DNA of 64,000 bases from Alterisphingorhabdus sp051668705 (GTDB lineage: Bacteria > Pseudomonadota > Alphaproteobacteria > Sphingomonadales > Sphingomonadaceae), in NCBI RefSeq assembly GCF_051668705.1, contig NZ_CP196351.1:1674001-1738000 (forward strand). Reading direction: 5' to 3'. A program made the translations under genes and the position numbers. The notes beneath the pieces were generated by a model, which saw only the letters and a program-made list of their open reading frames with translations, made no database searches and was not told the DNA's origin. Each line of letters opens with the position of its first letter. Position 1 is the stretch's first letter. Positions 17,929 to 27,468 of the stretch are shown piece by piece.

Positions 17929-18876
17929 TCAGCCCGCCGCATTACCTCTACGCCAAAGGTAAAGACCGCTCAGAATAATCAGCGCTGCCCCGCTTAAGGA
18001 CTGGATGTCAGGATAATCATGATACACAACTGCCCCTAGGGTTAGAGCGACTATAAGCTGAATATATGTTGTTGGCGCGACGGTGGAGGCACTGGCCTTG
18101 GTCGTGCCCAAATAGATTAGAGCGTGACTGGCTGATGCCGTAAACGCGACAATAGTGCATACCAATATGACATTTACTGAAGGAATATCGACCGACAAAG
18201 CAGGAAGCCCGGTAAAGTGACCGATCACGCTGGCTATAATCAAAACAGGTGCCGCAAACAGCGCCAACAGAAACTGCATGAGCAGGACTGACCCACTGCC
18301 GGCAACTTTGCGGTTTAACAGCATCAAACAAGACATAGCCGACGCGGCCACCAAAGGGAGTGCAGCCACTATACCAAGATCAGCAAAATTTGGTCGCAGA
18401 ACCAAAATCACACCGATTAGCGCCAACATTATAGTGTGCCAAACATAGTTCGGGATTCTCTCTCCCAAAACTATAGCAGATATGAGAGACGTTAACGCCG
18501 GACTGATAAATACAATCGCCGTAGCGTCAGCCAGCGGCATAAGGAATATACTTGCAAAGAATGCAGCCGTAGCGACAGCAAGACAGAAGCCGCGGGCGAC
18601 CTGATGAAATGGCATGGGCAATATGAAGCCCTCTCTTCCCTGCCGAATGTACAGAAAAAGGCCAAGACCGATTGCGCCCAATAGAAAACGCAGCGCAGCA
18701 ACAGATGTGCTAGGCCACTGGCCTGCAACAGATTTAATAATGGAGTCTCCAGTAGATAACAGAGCAAAGCCAGCCATGGTCGTCATCAATGCCGCACCTA
18801 TATTATTTCGCGCTGATGTTTGTCCGACTGTTTGTAACGAGCTATCGATATTATCTGCTTCGTCGTGATTTTTCAT
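17929..18876 (-). CDS. EamA/DMT-family permease
   Basis: A 315-residue inner-membrane transporter with ten predicted membrane segments arranged as two EamA repeats. The first repeat has STGDSIIKSVAGQWPSTSVAALRFLLGA and ADATAIVFISPALTSLISAIVLGERI, which is typical. About 27 polar residues precede the first segment. The substrate cannot be told; metabolite or amino-acid export is usual in the family. Upstream of the methyltransferase gene by 97 bases on the same strand. Confidence 0.88.
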   Translation of the reverse strand: MKNHDEADNIDSSLQTVGQTSARNNIGAALMTTMAGFALLSTGDSIIKSVAGQWPSTSVAALRFLLGAIGLGLFLYIRQGREGFILPMPFHQVARGFCLAVATAAFFASIFLMPLADATAIVFISPALTSLISAIVLGERIPNYVWHTIMLALIGVILVLRPNFADLGIVAALPLVAASAMSCLMLLNRKVAGSGSVLLMQFLLALFAAPVLIIASVIGHFTGLPALSVDIPSVNVILVCTIVAFTASASHALIYLGTTKASASTVAPTTYIQLIVALTLGAVVYHDYPDIQSLSGAALIILSGLYLWRRGNAAG

Positions 18877-19051
18877 CCTAGCCTATTGGCAGAGGTTACA
18901 ATTGAAACCAAGTTGATTATTATCCAAATCAAACCAAAAATCCTTTGTGCGCGTTAGGATATTATAAAAGTTTCTGTCTTATTTACCTTAATCAGACACC
19001 GAATATTGGCTTTATGACCGCCTGAGTCAGGGCGATCACAGGGAATAAGAT

Positions 19052-20551
19052 ATGAGCGCATTTGGACGAAAAAATGGAATGGGAGCCGGTTCTCAACGAC
19101 CAAGTTTTGGCGTTGCACGCCCTATGCAGGGCGGCGGACAAGAAAAGAAAGAGGTTGAGCAGGACGAAGAAATTGCTCTAGCCAGTGCTGCCGAATTGCC
19201 TGGCCAGTCTCCGGTTGAAGAAGATGCGATGACGCGGCTTACCGACCGTGCCAATGCTCTTAATGAAGAAGCGCCAAAGGCAGAAGGTTTTGAGGCTTCG
19301 GTTCATAAAATTAAAGAACAGGTCTTACCGCGCTTGCTTGAGCGGGTTGATCCTGAAGCTGCTGCAACCCTTACCAAAGATGAATTGTCAGAAGAATTTC
19401 GCCCTATCATCATGGAGGTTTTGGCCGATCTAAAATTGACGCTAAACCGGCGTGAGCAATTTGCGCTTGAAAAGGTTCTGATTGACGAGCTGCTTGGCTT
19501 TGGTCCTTTGGAAGAATTGCTATCTGATTCAGATGTATCTGACATCATGGTCAATGGCCCTGAACAGACATATATTGAGAAAAAGGGTAAGCTCACTATC
19601 GCGCCTATTCAGTTTCGCGATGAAGAACATCTGCTGCAAATTGCCCAGCGTATTGTGAACCAGGTCGGCCGCCGTGTTGACCAGACCACACCGCTTGCCG
19701 ATGCTCGTTTGAAGGATGGTAGCCGGGTTAACGTTATTATCCCGCCCCTCTCCCTGCGCGGTACTGCGATCTCTATTCGTAAATTCTCCGACAGTCCGAT
19801 CACACTCGACATGATGAAGGGCTTCGGCTCAATGTCGGAAAAAATGTGTACCGCGCTGAAAATCGCAGGCGCATGCCGTTTCAATGTGGTTATCTCAGGC
19901 GGTACGGGTTCTGGTAAAACGACCATGCTGAACGCCATGTCGAAAATGATCGACCCTGGCGAACGCGTGTTGACGATTGAGGATGCTGCGGAATTACGCT
20001 TGCAACAACCGCACTGGCTGCCTTTGGAAACCCGTCCGCCCAACCTTGAGGGCAAAGGCGCGATCACCATTGGTGACCTTGTGAAAAACGCCCTGCGTAT
20101 GCGTCCTGACCGGATCATCCTTGGTGAGATTCGTGGCGCGGAATGTTTCGATCTTCTGGCTGCTATGAACACGGGCCATGACGGCTCCATGTGTACGCTT
20201 CACGCCAACAATCCGCGTGAGTGTCTGGGCCGTATGGAAAACATGATTTTGATGGGTGACATTAAGATCCCGAAAGAAGCGATTAGCCGCCAGATTGCTG
20301 AATCTGTTGATTTGATCGTCCAGGTGAAACGTCTGCGTGACGGTTCACGCCGCACCACCAATATTACCGAGGTTATCGGCATGGAAGGTGATGTGATCGT
20401 GACGCAAGAGTTGTTCAAATTTGAATATCTTGACGAGAGCGCCGATGGCAAAATTATCGGTGAATATCGCTCAACTGGTCTGCGCCCTTATACGCTTGAA
20501 AAAGCACGCCAATATGGCTTTGATCAGCCTTTCCTCGATGCCTGTCTTTAA
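19052..20551 (+). CDS. cpaF: CpaF/TadA-type secretion ATPase
   Basis: A 499-residue hexameric ATPase of the type II/IV secretion superfamily, which in Tad pili drives pilin assembly at the cytoplasmic membrane. A low-complexity Gly/Gln-rich leader (1-35) and a linker precede the core. Walker A GGTGSGKTT is at about 283-291, the Walker B-like RIILGEIRGAE near 345, and a TLHANNPRE histidine box follows. GGGAA nine bases before the ATG supports the start. No other cpa or tad gene lies nearby: the neighbours are a DMT permease and a DUF1501 gene. Confidence 0.92.
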   Translation: MSAFGRKNGMGAGSQRPSFGVARPMQGGGQEKKEVEQDEEIALASAAELPGQSPVEEDAMTRLTDRANALNEEAPKAEGFEASVHKIKEQVLPRLLERVDPEAAATLTKDELSEEFRPIIMEVLADLKLTLNRREQFALEKVLIDELLGFGPLEELLSDSDVSDIMVNGPEQTYIEKKGKLTIAPIQFRDEEHLLQIAQRIVNQVGRRVDQTTPLADARLKDGSRVNVIIPPLSLRGTAISIRKFSDSPITLDMMKGFGSMSEKMCTALKIAGACRFNVVISGGTGSGKTTMLNAMSKMIDPGERVLTIEDAAELRLQQPHWLPLETRPPNLEGKGAITIGDLVKNALRMRPDRIILGEIRGAECFDLLAAMNTGHDGSMCTLHANNPRECLGRMENMILMGDIKIPKEAISRQIAESVDLIVQVKRLRDGSRRTTNITEVIGMEGDVIVTQELFKFEYLDESADGKIIGEYRSTGLRPYTLEKARQYGFDQPFLDACL

Positions 20552-20558
20552 GACAATA

Positions 20559-21716
20559 TCAAGCGATAATTTGCGGGGTTTTTAGCCTGTCCGTGACATG
20601 GGGGAAGAGATTCCCGCGTGTCCTGACAGGGTCTAAACCAAAATGTGCGGCAACGCTGTCACTGATAATTGCTTCTTGAGATAAGGTCGGTCGCAAATCA
20701 CGTTCGTCGAGCAAATCATTCTGCCTTAGACCTGGCCAATCAGAAATGATTTGGCCGCCATTTACAGCACCACCTAGCATATACATCATGCCGCCAGTGC
20801 CATGGTCAGTGCCTGCCGTTCCGTTAATGGCAGCGGCACGGCCAAATTCTGTTGCTATAATCACCAATGTATCGCGCCATTCTTGGCCCATAGCGGACTG
20901 ATAAGCGTCAACCATTTGGTCCATTCTATCGAGTTGCACACCCATGCGAAACTGCGCTTGCGCGTGCAAATCCCACCCATTTGACTCAATCATTGCAATA
21001 TCGGCACCCTGTGGCCCACGCATGAGTTTGGCCGCCAACGCCCCCAAGCCTGCATAATCCCGTTTCTTGATCGCTTTGCTTTCCCCTGCAAGCGCCGAAA
21101 CCTCAACTGCCTTTTGCAAATTACTAGCGAGCATTGGGTCGTCACCATAAAGTCGGCCTACACGATCCAGAAAATCTGCAGCTGGGTCGGCCATATTGCT
21201 GGGACGAAAACTCGCTGCAGCAAAATCTCCACGCAGTGCAGCAGGCAAACCATCACCAATAGCCAAAGCCGATGCTCCAGCATCTCGCTTTACCAGCTGG
21301 TCAGCCAAACGGTTAAGCCATCCAGATTTAAACTGATAAGCACGCTCGCCGCCGGTTTCCAAAATATTCTGGCCGTCAAAATGGGATCTTTCGCGATATG
21401 TTGACGCTGTGGCATGCACAAACAATGCCTCTTTTCGGCGATATAAGGATGCCATGCGCGACAAAGACGGGTGCAGCGCAAACATACTATCCAGCTTGCT
21501 GCCTTGCTGCGCCTCTTCAACAAATTTTTGCCTGAGCGCTGCAAATGCCGGATCACCAATGGGTGCTAATTGCGCCAGACCATCAGCCGCGCCGCGCTGG
21601 ATAATGAATAGCAGTTTTTTTGAGCCAGCTGTCCTTGCCAATACAGTTGGAGAAACAAGCGTTAGAGATGCCGCTGCACCCAGACTGGCGAGAAATGTTC
21701 TGCGAGCTAATGTCAT
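20559..21716 (-). CDS. DUF1501 protein with Tat signal
   Basis: A 385-residue exported protein. The N-terminus LARRTFLASLGAAASLTLVSPTVLA is a Tat-type signal (RRTFL). The mature part has the alkaline-phosphatase-like features of DUF1501: a IIQRGAADGL start, NGWDLHAQ, IATEFGRAAAING and TDHGTGGMMYMLGG. Molecular function is not established for the family. It is the downstream partner of the DUF1800 gene (3-base gap), the usual pairing. Converges on cpaF, with only seven bases between stop codons. Confidence 0.92.
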   Translation of the reverse strand: MTLARRTFLASLGAAASLTLVSPTVLARTAGSKKLLFIIQRGAADGLAQLAPIGDPAFAALRQKFVEEAQQGSKLDSMFALHPSLSRMASLYRRKEALFVHATASTYRERSHFDGQNILETGGERAYQFKSGWLNRLADQLVKRDAGASALAIGDGLPAALRGDFAAASFRPSNMADPAADFLDRVGRLYGDDPMLASNLQKAVEVSALAGESKAIKKRDYAGLGALAAKLMRGPQGADIAMIESNGWDLHAQAQFRMGVQLDRMDQMVDAYQSAMGQEWRDTLVIIATEFGRAAAINGTAGTDHGTGGMMYMLGGAVNGGQIISDWPGLRQNDLLDERDLRPTLSQEAIISDSVAAHFGLDPVRTRGNLFPHVTDRLKTPQIIA

Positions 21717-21719
21717 CGC

Positions 21720-23174
21720 CTATCTCCTCAAAAACTCTGGACTGATCATCAACAATGCCAATGCCTGACGCGGACTTTCAGCGCGTTGCAATTCCAACCT
21801 TGTTGTCATACTCAGACTGGCAGGCAAAAGCCCCTCCGCTATTTTTTCTACGTCAGTCAGATCGCGCAAACCATGCGCTATTCTATTGGCAAATTGGATT
21901 CGCTGGTAAAGAGCATCAGGCGAAACCCAGTCTACATCGCGGTCACCATAACCAGCAGGTGACCCTGGCCGCCAAGGCGGATTGTTCATTTTCCGCAAGA
22001 AGTTTAATGGCTTGTTTCTGTATAATTCCCTGTCCGGAAAAGCACGCGCTATAGATATTGTCCATTCCCAGGGCGTTTTGAACTTTCTTACTGGTTCTTC
22101 CCATAGTTCAGGCGAATCCACCAATGTCTCATAAAGGCTCGTTAAATCACCGCCTGTCCGCATAAAGTCCTCGCGCAATCGGCGTTTAAGACTGTCAGGC
22201 GGGTTATCGCCGTAAAAATGCTGTGCCAGCTTGCCAGCAATATGCTCTGCTGTCGCAGGATGGCGAGCTATATCATCAATAATATTGAGCGATTGCAGTT
22301 TGCCGCTGGCAGCATAATTTTTGCCCATGACGACCACTCTGCCCTGCTGATGCAGTGCATCGGAAAATATTGTCTCGCCATAGCTATTATCAGCTTTTAC
22401 ATAACGTCCCACCGGGCCGCGGCTTAAACCCGTTACCGTCCAACCTGTCATAGCATTGGCAAATGCAGTAACATCCGATTGGCTGTAGCCGCCATTTACA
22501 CCAAGCGTATGCAGTTCCAGAATCTCTCGCGCCAGATTTTCATTCAGGCCGATTTTGCGTTTCCGCCTGGGTGTATTTGTCAAACGTCCAAGCAGGCTAT
22601 TGGGCCCAACTGATTGCACTTGGTCTAGATAGACCAACATACCCGGATGCAAAGCGGCGGCCTTCACAAGGTCGGAAAATTTGCCCATAATATAAGGGCG
22701 AACACCTTCAAATTCGTGCGATCCTGCAAAGCTCTGTATCGGCGATTTATCAATCGAAATAGCGAAGTGGTTCGACCAAAAATGCACCAATCGTTCTGCA
22801 AATGGAGTCTGACTGCTCACGGCTGTTGATATTCGTGCCGCTACAGATTGTGCATAGAAATCGCGCCCCGATGTTCCAAAAAATTTGCGAGCATGTTTTT
22901 GCACTTCCGTAGCGCGTTTGCGCTTCTGCGCGGCAGTTACATTGCTGTCATCTATAACGGCTTTGCCAATAATACCTTGTTCCCGAAGTCCATTAAGATA
23001 TTCGCCAGTCATTCGGCTGATGGTTTTTGCATCAGGTACAGCAACTATCGCCGGCGGTCGTGCAATAAAATCGCGCAATTGGCGCTTCAATGCCATTTTC
23101 GCATCACGCACCGTTGAGGCACGACCAACCGCACCCAAACCAAAGCGATTTTCAGCAATTTCAGCAGCTATCAT
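21720..23174 (-). CDS. DUF1800 protein
   Basis: A 484-residue protein of the DUF1800 family, almost always found beside DUF1501. It shows RLVHFWSNHFAIS, ILELHTLGVNGGYSQSDVTAFANAMTGWTV and a long helical C-terminal part. The frame extends 28 codons further, but the ATG at 23174 has AGGAG at good distance and starts the conserved AENRFGLGA region. No signal peptide is visible from this start, though its partner is Tat-exported; joint export is possible but not shown. Function unknown. Confidence 0.9.
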   Translation of the reverse strand: MIAAEIAENRFGLGAVGRASTVRDAKMALKRQLRDFIARPPAIVAVPDAKTISRMTGEYLNGLREQGIIGKAVIDDSNVTAAQKRKRATEVQKHARKFFGTSGRDFYAQSVAARISTAVSSQTPFAERLVHFWSNHFAISIDKSPIQSFAGSHEFEGVRPYIMGKFSDLVKAAALHPGMLVYLDQVQSVGPNSLLGRLTNTPRRKRKIGLNENLAREILELHTLGVNGGYSQSDVTAFANAMTGWTVTGLSRGPVGRYVKADNSYGETIFSDALHQQGRVVVMGKNYAASGKLQSLNIIDDIARHPATAEHIAGKLAQHFYGDNPPDSLKRRLREDFMRTGGDLTSLYETLVDSPELWEEPVRKFKTPWEWTISIARAFPDRELYRNKPLNFLRKMNNPPWRPGSPAGYGDRDVDWVSPDALYQRIQFANRIAHGLRDLTDVEKIAEGLLPASLSMTTRLELQRAESPRQALALLMISPEFLRR

Positions 23175-23328
23175 TGTCAAAACTCCTGTCAGCCTATGAT
23201 GATAGACAGATTTGGATGAATTGCCACTGACCAGCATGTCACAAATTGTCGCGCGCAACGCAGAACGGTGTTTTTAACCACCTCTCATATAGCCTAAGCG
23301 ACAAGCATCGGTTGATAAGCAAAACTGT

Positions 23329-23520
23329 TTAGAGAAATTCTCTAGTAGCCAGACCAGCAGAAAATGCAGTCATAACCAGCGCAATGATCAAAATATGATT
23401 CCATGGCATGAAGCCCACTTTTTCAATATCTGCGCGGTTATGCCGTCTGCGCTCCATGACAATAGACAATATCGCAGTCGAAAGCATAAGCGCTGTCGCT
23501 ATAGTCCAAGAGCCCGGCAT
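23329..23520 (-). CDS. Small membrane protein, 63 residues
   Basis: A 63-residue protein with two hydrophobic segments (about 3-21 and 41-57) joined by a basic, arginine-rich loop. It starts ten bases after the mmsB stop and is likely translated from the same message, although no strong ribosome site is visible. I do not recognise a family. The longer frame upstream of the ATG at 23520 overlaps mmsB out of frame and is not credible. Confidence 0.6.
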   Translation of the reverse strand: MPGSWTIATALMLSTAILSIVMERRRHNRADIEKVGFMPWNHILIIALVMTAFSAGLATREFL

Positions 23521-23530
23521 GAAATGATAG

Positions 23531-24406
23531 TCAGCTATTAAGCGTTTTGATGATCGCAGAGAAATCAAGGCCTTGCGCATCTGCCTCAACAAAGGCGCTG
23601 TAAAGCTCCTCAGCACGCTCCCCCATCGGCACTTGCGCGCCGGATGATTGCGCCGCTTCAAGCGCCAGACGCATATCCTTGAGCATTAACGCGGCGGCAA
23701 AACCACCCCTATAATCATTGTCGGCGGGGCTCTGTGGGCCGACTCCCGGCACAGGGCAATAGCTTGTCATAGACCAGCTCTGGCCAGAGGCTTGGCTGGA
23801 AATATCGTAGAATTTTTGCAGATCGAGGCCCAATTTTTGCGCGAGCATAAATGTCTCGCATGTCGCGGCCATGGTCGCGCCCAACAGCATATTGTTACAG
23901 ATTTTCGCGACTTGGCCCGCACCATTTTCTCCCGCATGGATAACGGCCTTACCCATATCAGCCAGCACTGGCCGGGCCTTGGTAAAGCCTGCATCACTGC
24001 CGCCAACCATGAAGGTAAGCGTGCCGCCATTGGCCGCCGCTATGCCGCCGGAAACCGGAGCATCAACCGCATCCAGACCTTTTTCCTTCGCCGCTGCGGC
24101 AACCGCGCGCGCGGTATCAACATCAATGGTTGAGCAATCAATCAGCAAGGAACCGCTGGGCGCATTGGCAAAAACGGCTGATTGATAGACAGATTGCACA
24201 TGCTTGCCAGCAGGCAGCATGGTGACAATGACCTCTGCACCGCGCACCGCCTCATCCGCATCTGAAACCGGCGTGCAGCCAGCGGCCCCAGCTTTTGCCA
24301 ATGCTTCACCAGAAAGATCATAAGCCGTGACATGATGGCCTGCCTTAACCAGATTGGCCGCCATTCCGCCGCCCATATTGCCAAGGCCAATAAATCCGAT
24401 TCTCAT
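23531..24406 (-). CDS. mmsB: 3-hydroxyisobutyrate dehydrogenase
   Basis: A 291-residue NAD-dependent beta-hydroxyacid dehydrogenase that oxidises 3-hydroxyisobutyrate to methylmalonate semialdehyde in valine breakdown. The N-terminus GFIGLGNMGGGMAANL is the dinucleotide-binding loop. DAPVSGGIAAANGGTLTFMVGG is the substrate-binding signature, and the catalytic lysine is in GQVAKICNNML. It lies 81 bases downstream of the enoyl-CoA hydratase gene in a run of valine genes, which supports the specific assignment over other members of the family. Confidence 0.94.
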   Translation of the reverse strand: MRIGFIGLGNMGGGMAANLVKAGHHVTAYDLSGEALAKAGAAGCTPVSDADEAVRGAEVIVTMLPAGKHVQSVYQSAVFANAPSGSLLIDCSTIDVDTARAVAAAAKEKGLDAVDAPVSGGIAAANGGTLTFMVGGSDAGFTKARPVLADMGKAVIHAGENGAGQVAKICNNMLLGATMAATCETFMLAQKLGLDLQKFYDISSQASGQSWSMTSYCPVPGVGPQSPADNDYRGGFAAALMLKDMRLALEAAQSSGAQVPMGERAEELYSAFVEADAQGLDFSAIIKTLNS

Positions 24407-24487
24407 AATGCCTATCCTAACCGCTTTTTTTATTACATTATTTTGTCAGGCCATATTGGCCAAACACAAATATTATCAATCGGCGCT

Positions 24488-25270
24488 TTAGCGACCTTTC
24501 CACTGGCCTTCCCGCTTCTCAATAAATGCAGCCATGCCCTCCGCTTTATCCTCGCTCGCGGTCAATATCTGGAACAGGCGTCGCTCATGCAGCAAGCCTT
24601 GGTCTAGCGTCATTTCATAAGCCGCATTGACCATTTCCTTATTCACCCGCGCAGCCATTGGCGGCATTGCAGCAATCGCTGCAGCGGTTTTCATGGCCTC
24701 TGCCAACAGATCGTCATGCGCCACAGTTTTTGCCGTTAAGCCGCTCGCTTCTGCTTCTTCGGCGCCCATCATCCGGCCGGTCAGACACATTTCCATCGCT
24801 TTGGATTTACCGATAGCGCGGGTCAGGCGCTGTGACCCGCCCATGCCGGGCGCGACGCCGAGTTTTATCTCTGGCTGGCCAAATTTGGCTTTGTCAGACG
24901 CAATAATAAAATCAGCCATCATCGCCAATTCACAGCCGCCACCCAAGGCAAAACCATTAACCGCTGCGATCCAAGGCTTACGAACTGCATTGACCAAATG
25001 GCTGGTCCAGCGTGAAAAGAAATCCTCAAGATAGAAATCAGCCGCAGCTTTGTCGGCCATTTCTTTAATATCCGCGCCAGCAGCAAAGGCCTTTTCACCC
25101 GAACCTGTCAGCACTGCGCAAAGCTGGCTATCGTCACGTTCATAAACCTCAAAGGCTGCGATCAGATCCTCAAGCACTTGCGCATTGAGCGCATTGAGCG
25201 CCTTGGGCCGATTGAGCGTAATCAGCGTTACTGCGCCTTGTGTTTCGGTCAATATGGTTTCGTAGCTCAT
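24488..25270 (-). CDS. Enoyl-CoA hydratase
   Basis: A 260-residue crotonase-fold enzyme. Both oxyanion-hole regions are present (AFAAGADIKEMA and NGFALGGGCELAMMADFIIA), as is the catalytic glutamate of PEIKLGVAPGMGGSQRL. It probably hydrates methacrylyl-CoA here, between the acyl-CoA dehydrogenase and hydrolase steps of valine degradation (context inference). The start at 25270 forms an ATGA overlap with the upstream hydrolase gene, which is preferred to an ATG four codons earlier. Confidence 0.92.
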   Translation of the reverse strand: MSYETILTETQGAVTLITLNRPKALNALNAQVLEDLIAAFEVYERDDSQLCAVLTGSGEKAFAAGADIKEMADKAAADFYLEDFFSRWTSHLVNAVRKPWIAAVNGFALGGGCELAMMADFIIASDKAKFGQPEIKLGVAPGMGGSQRLTRAIGKSKAMEMCLTGRMMGAEEAEASGLTAKTVAHDDLLAEAMKTAAAIAAMPPMAARVNKEMVNAAYEMTLDQGLLHERRLFQILTASEDKAEGMAAFIEKREGQWKGR

Positions 25271-26322
25271 AACGGGGTCCATTCTTCATTTGCTGGCAAT
25301 GGCTTGAAAATAGCATCAATCCACTCGTCGCTCACCTCTTGCGGCGTCGCAGGATTCCAGACAGGCGCATTGTCTTTATCAATGATCAAAGCACGCACGC
25401 CTTCCAAAAAGTCGTGCATCTGCACAACGCGCGCACCAATTGCATATTCCTGTTTCATCTGCGCTGCAAAATCTGGCATTTCTGCACCTTCTTTCAATTG
25501 CCGCAGCGCGACTTTGCAGGTTTGCGGTGATTTTGTGCCGAGCGTATCACGCTCTTTAAGCGCCCAATCACTGTCGTCCTCTTCCAAGGCAGTCAGTATA
25601 TTTTCATAAATATCCGATGCGAACGTCTTGTTGATTTTATCGATATTCACCATCAGCGATGATTCTGGTGGGGTCACCGAAAGCTCGCCCAAAATGCCGT
25701 TAATCCGATCCGGATTTTCGGCAATGCGCGCCTTGGCTTCGGCCAGGCTATTCGCTGGTAAATAATGGGTCGCCAGACGTAGCGCCAAACAATCTTCGCC
25801 CTTTAAGCGTGCACCGGTTAGCGCCAGATATTGCCCGACCCGGCCCTCAAGTCGCGGCAGATACCAGCCGCCGCCAACATCAGGAAAAAGCCCAATTCCC
25901 GTTTCCGGCATGGCAAAACGGGTGTTTTCTGTCGCCACCCGAAATTGCGCTGGCTGCGATATGCCAACACCGCCGCCCATAGTGATACCATCCATAAAAG
26001 CGATAATCGGTTTGGTATATTCAAAAATCAGATGGTTGAGGCGATATTCGGTATGGAAAAATTGCCGCGCTTCACGACCTTTTTCCGCACCTTCTTTTGC
26101 GCCGCTTTCTGCCAGCATGCGTATATCGCCGCCCGCGCAAAAGCCTCTGCCCTCACTATGGTCCAAAATGACTGCCTGCACAGCATCATCATCCGACCAT
26201 TGTTGCAAGGCAGTGATCATAGCCTCGCACATTGGCAAGTTCAGTGCATGAATGGCTTTTGGCCGATTCAGGCTGATATGCCCTGCCTGGCCTACAGTCT
26301 TGGTTATCAGTGCGTCCGTCAT
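25267..26322 (-). CDS. 3-hydroxyisobutyryl-CoA hydrolase
   Basis: A 351-residue crotonase-fold hydrolase, longer than the hydratases, which splits 3-hydroxyisobutyryl-CoA to the free acid for MmsB. Signatures are GFCAGGDIRMLAE, DGITMGGGVGIS, and PETGIGLFPDVGGGWYLPRL with the catalytic acidic residues. The C-terminal extension holds MVNIDKINKTFA as in HIBCH proteins. The start overlaps the stop of the acyl-CoA dehydrogenase gene as ATGA, so translation is coupled. Confidence 0.93.
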   Translation of the reverse strand: MTDALITKTVGQAGHISLNRPKAIHALNLPMCEAMITALQQWSDDDAVQAVILDHSEGRGFCAGGDIRMLAESGAKEGAEKGREARQFFHTEYRLNHLIFEYTKPIIAFMDGITMGGGVGISQPAQFRVATENTRFAMPETGIGLFPDVGGGWYLPRLEGRVGQYLALTGARLKGEDCLALRLATHYLPANSLAEAKARIAENPDRINGILGELSVTPPESSLMVNIDKINKTFASDIYENILTALEEDDSDWALKERDTLGTKSPQTCKVALRQLKEGAEMPDFAAQMKQEYAIGARVVQMHDFLEGVRALIIDKDNAPVWNPATPQEVSDEWIDAIFKPLPANEEWTPL

Positions 26323-27464
26323 TGCCGTATCAGCTCCCGCGCCACAATCATGCGCATGATTTGGTTGGTACCTTCAAGGATCGAATGGACCCGCAAGTCG
26401 CGCCAGAAACGCTCAATCGGGTAATCCTGCAAATAGCCATAGCCGCCGAAAAGTTGCAGCGCCTGATCGACGATCTTACTGCCATTATCGGTGGACAGCC
26501 TTTTGGCCATGGCGGCAAATTTGGTCTTGTCGGGCGCATTGTCGGTTACCTTAGCCGCCGCCAGATAAAGCAAGGCACGCGATGCCTCCAAATCCGTAGC
26601 CATATCGGCCAGAGTGAACTGCGTATTTTGAAAATCGATGATGCGCGTATCAAATTGCTTGCGGTCACTGGTATAGGCAATCGCTTCATCCAGACAGCGC
26701 TGCGCCCCGCCCAGCGAACAGGCCCCGATATTAAGACGGCCACCATCAAGCCCCATCATGGCAAAGCGAAAGCCATCGCCTTCTGCGCCCACACGGTTCT
26801 CTACCGGCAATTTTACGTTATCAAGAATAACCTGACGTGTTGGCTGTGAATGCCAGCCAAGTTTTTTCTCATTCGCGCCGAAACTAAGGCCTTCCATGCC
26901 TTTTTCCAGCACGAAGCAGCTAATGCCTTTCGGTCCATCAGCGCCCGTTCGTGCCATCAACACATAGACTTCATTTTCGCCAGCGCCGGAGATAAATTGC
27001 TTGGCACCATTCAATATATAATGATCGCCTTCCAGCCGCGCACTGGTCTTCATACCCGCAGCATCAGACCCGCTGCCCGGTTCGGTCAGGCAATAGCTGG
27101 CGATTTTGTCCATGCCGATCAGGTCAGGCAGATATTTGTCTTTCAGCGCTTGAGAGCCGAAGCAATCAATCATCCAGCTCGCCATATTATGGATCGAGAT
27201 AAAGGCGCTGGTCGATGGGCAACCATAGGCCATGGCTTCCATAATCAACGCAGCCTCTAAACGACCCAACCCGATGCCGCCACTTTCTTCCGACACGTAA
27301 ATCGCCCCGAAACCAAGGTCTGCCGCCTTTTTGATCGTGTCGCGAGGGAAAATATGCTCCTCATCCCATTTCGCGGCATGGGGCGTGATATTATCAGCAG
27401 TAAATTTGCGCGCCATATCCTGAATAGCAATCTGGTCTTCAGTAAGGGAAAATTGTGTGGTCAT
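26319..27464 (-). CDS. Acyl-CoA dehydrogenase, probable isobutyryl-CoA dehydrogenase
   Basis: A 381-residue FAD enzyme. It shows the ASYCLTEPGSGSDAAGMKTSA signature, the FGGYGYLQDYPIERFWRD motif, and the catalytic glutamate in ILEGTNQIMRMIV. The operon context (mmsA, hydrolase, hydratase, mmsB) points to isobutyryl-CoA to methacrylyl-CoA; sequence alone does not fix chain specificity. Four bases separate its start from the end of the polysaccharide deacetylase gene upstream. Confidence 0.93.
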   Translation of the reverse strand: MTTQFSLTEDQIAIQDMARKFTADNITPHAAKWDEEHIFPRDTIKKAADLGFGAIYVSEESGGIGLGRLEAALIMEAMAYGCPSTSAFISIHNMASWMIDCFGSQALKDKYLPDLIGMDKIASYCLTEPGSGSDAAGMKTSARLEGDHYILNGAKQFISGAGENEVYVLMARTGADGPKGISCFVLEKGMEGLSFGANEKKLGWHSQPTRQVILDNVKLPVENRVGAEGDGFRFAMMGLDGGRLNIGACSLGGAQRCLDEAIAYTSDRKQFDTRIIDFQNTQFTLADMATDLEASRALLYLAAAKVTDNAPDKTKFAAMAKRLSTDNGSKIVDQALQLFGGYGYLQDYPIERFWRDLRVHSILEGTNQIMRMIVARELIRQ

Positions 27465-27468
27465 TTCT

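Noticed and set aside
20543..20555. Small palindrome over the cpaF stop codon as terminator
   Set aside because: The stem TGTCTT/AAGACA has a one-base loop and cannot fold as drawn; no T tract follows in the cpaF direction.
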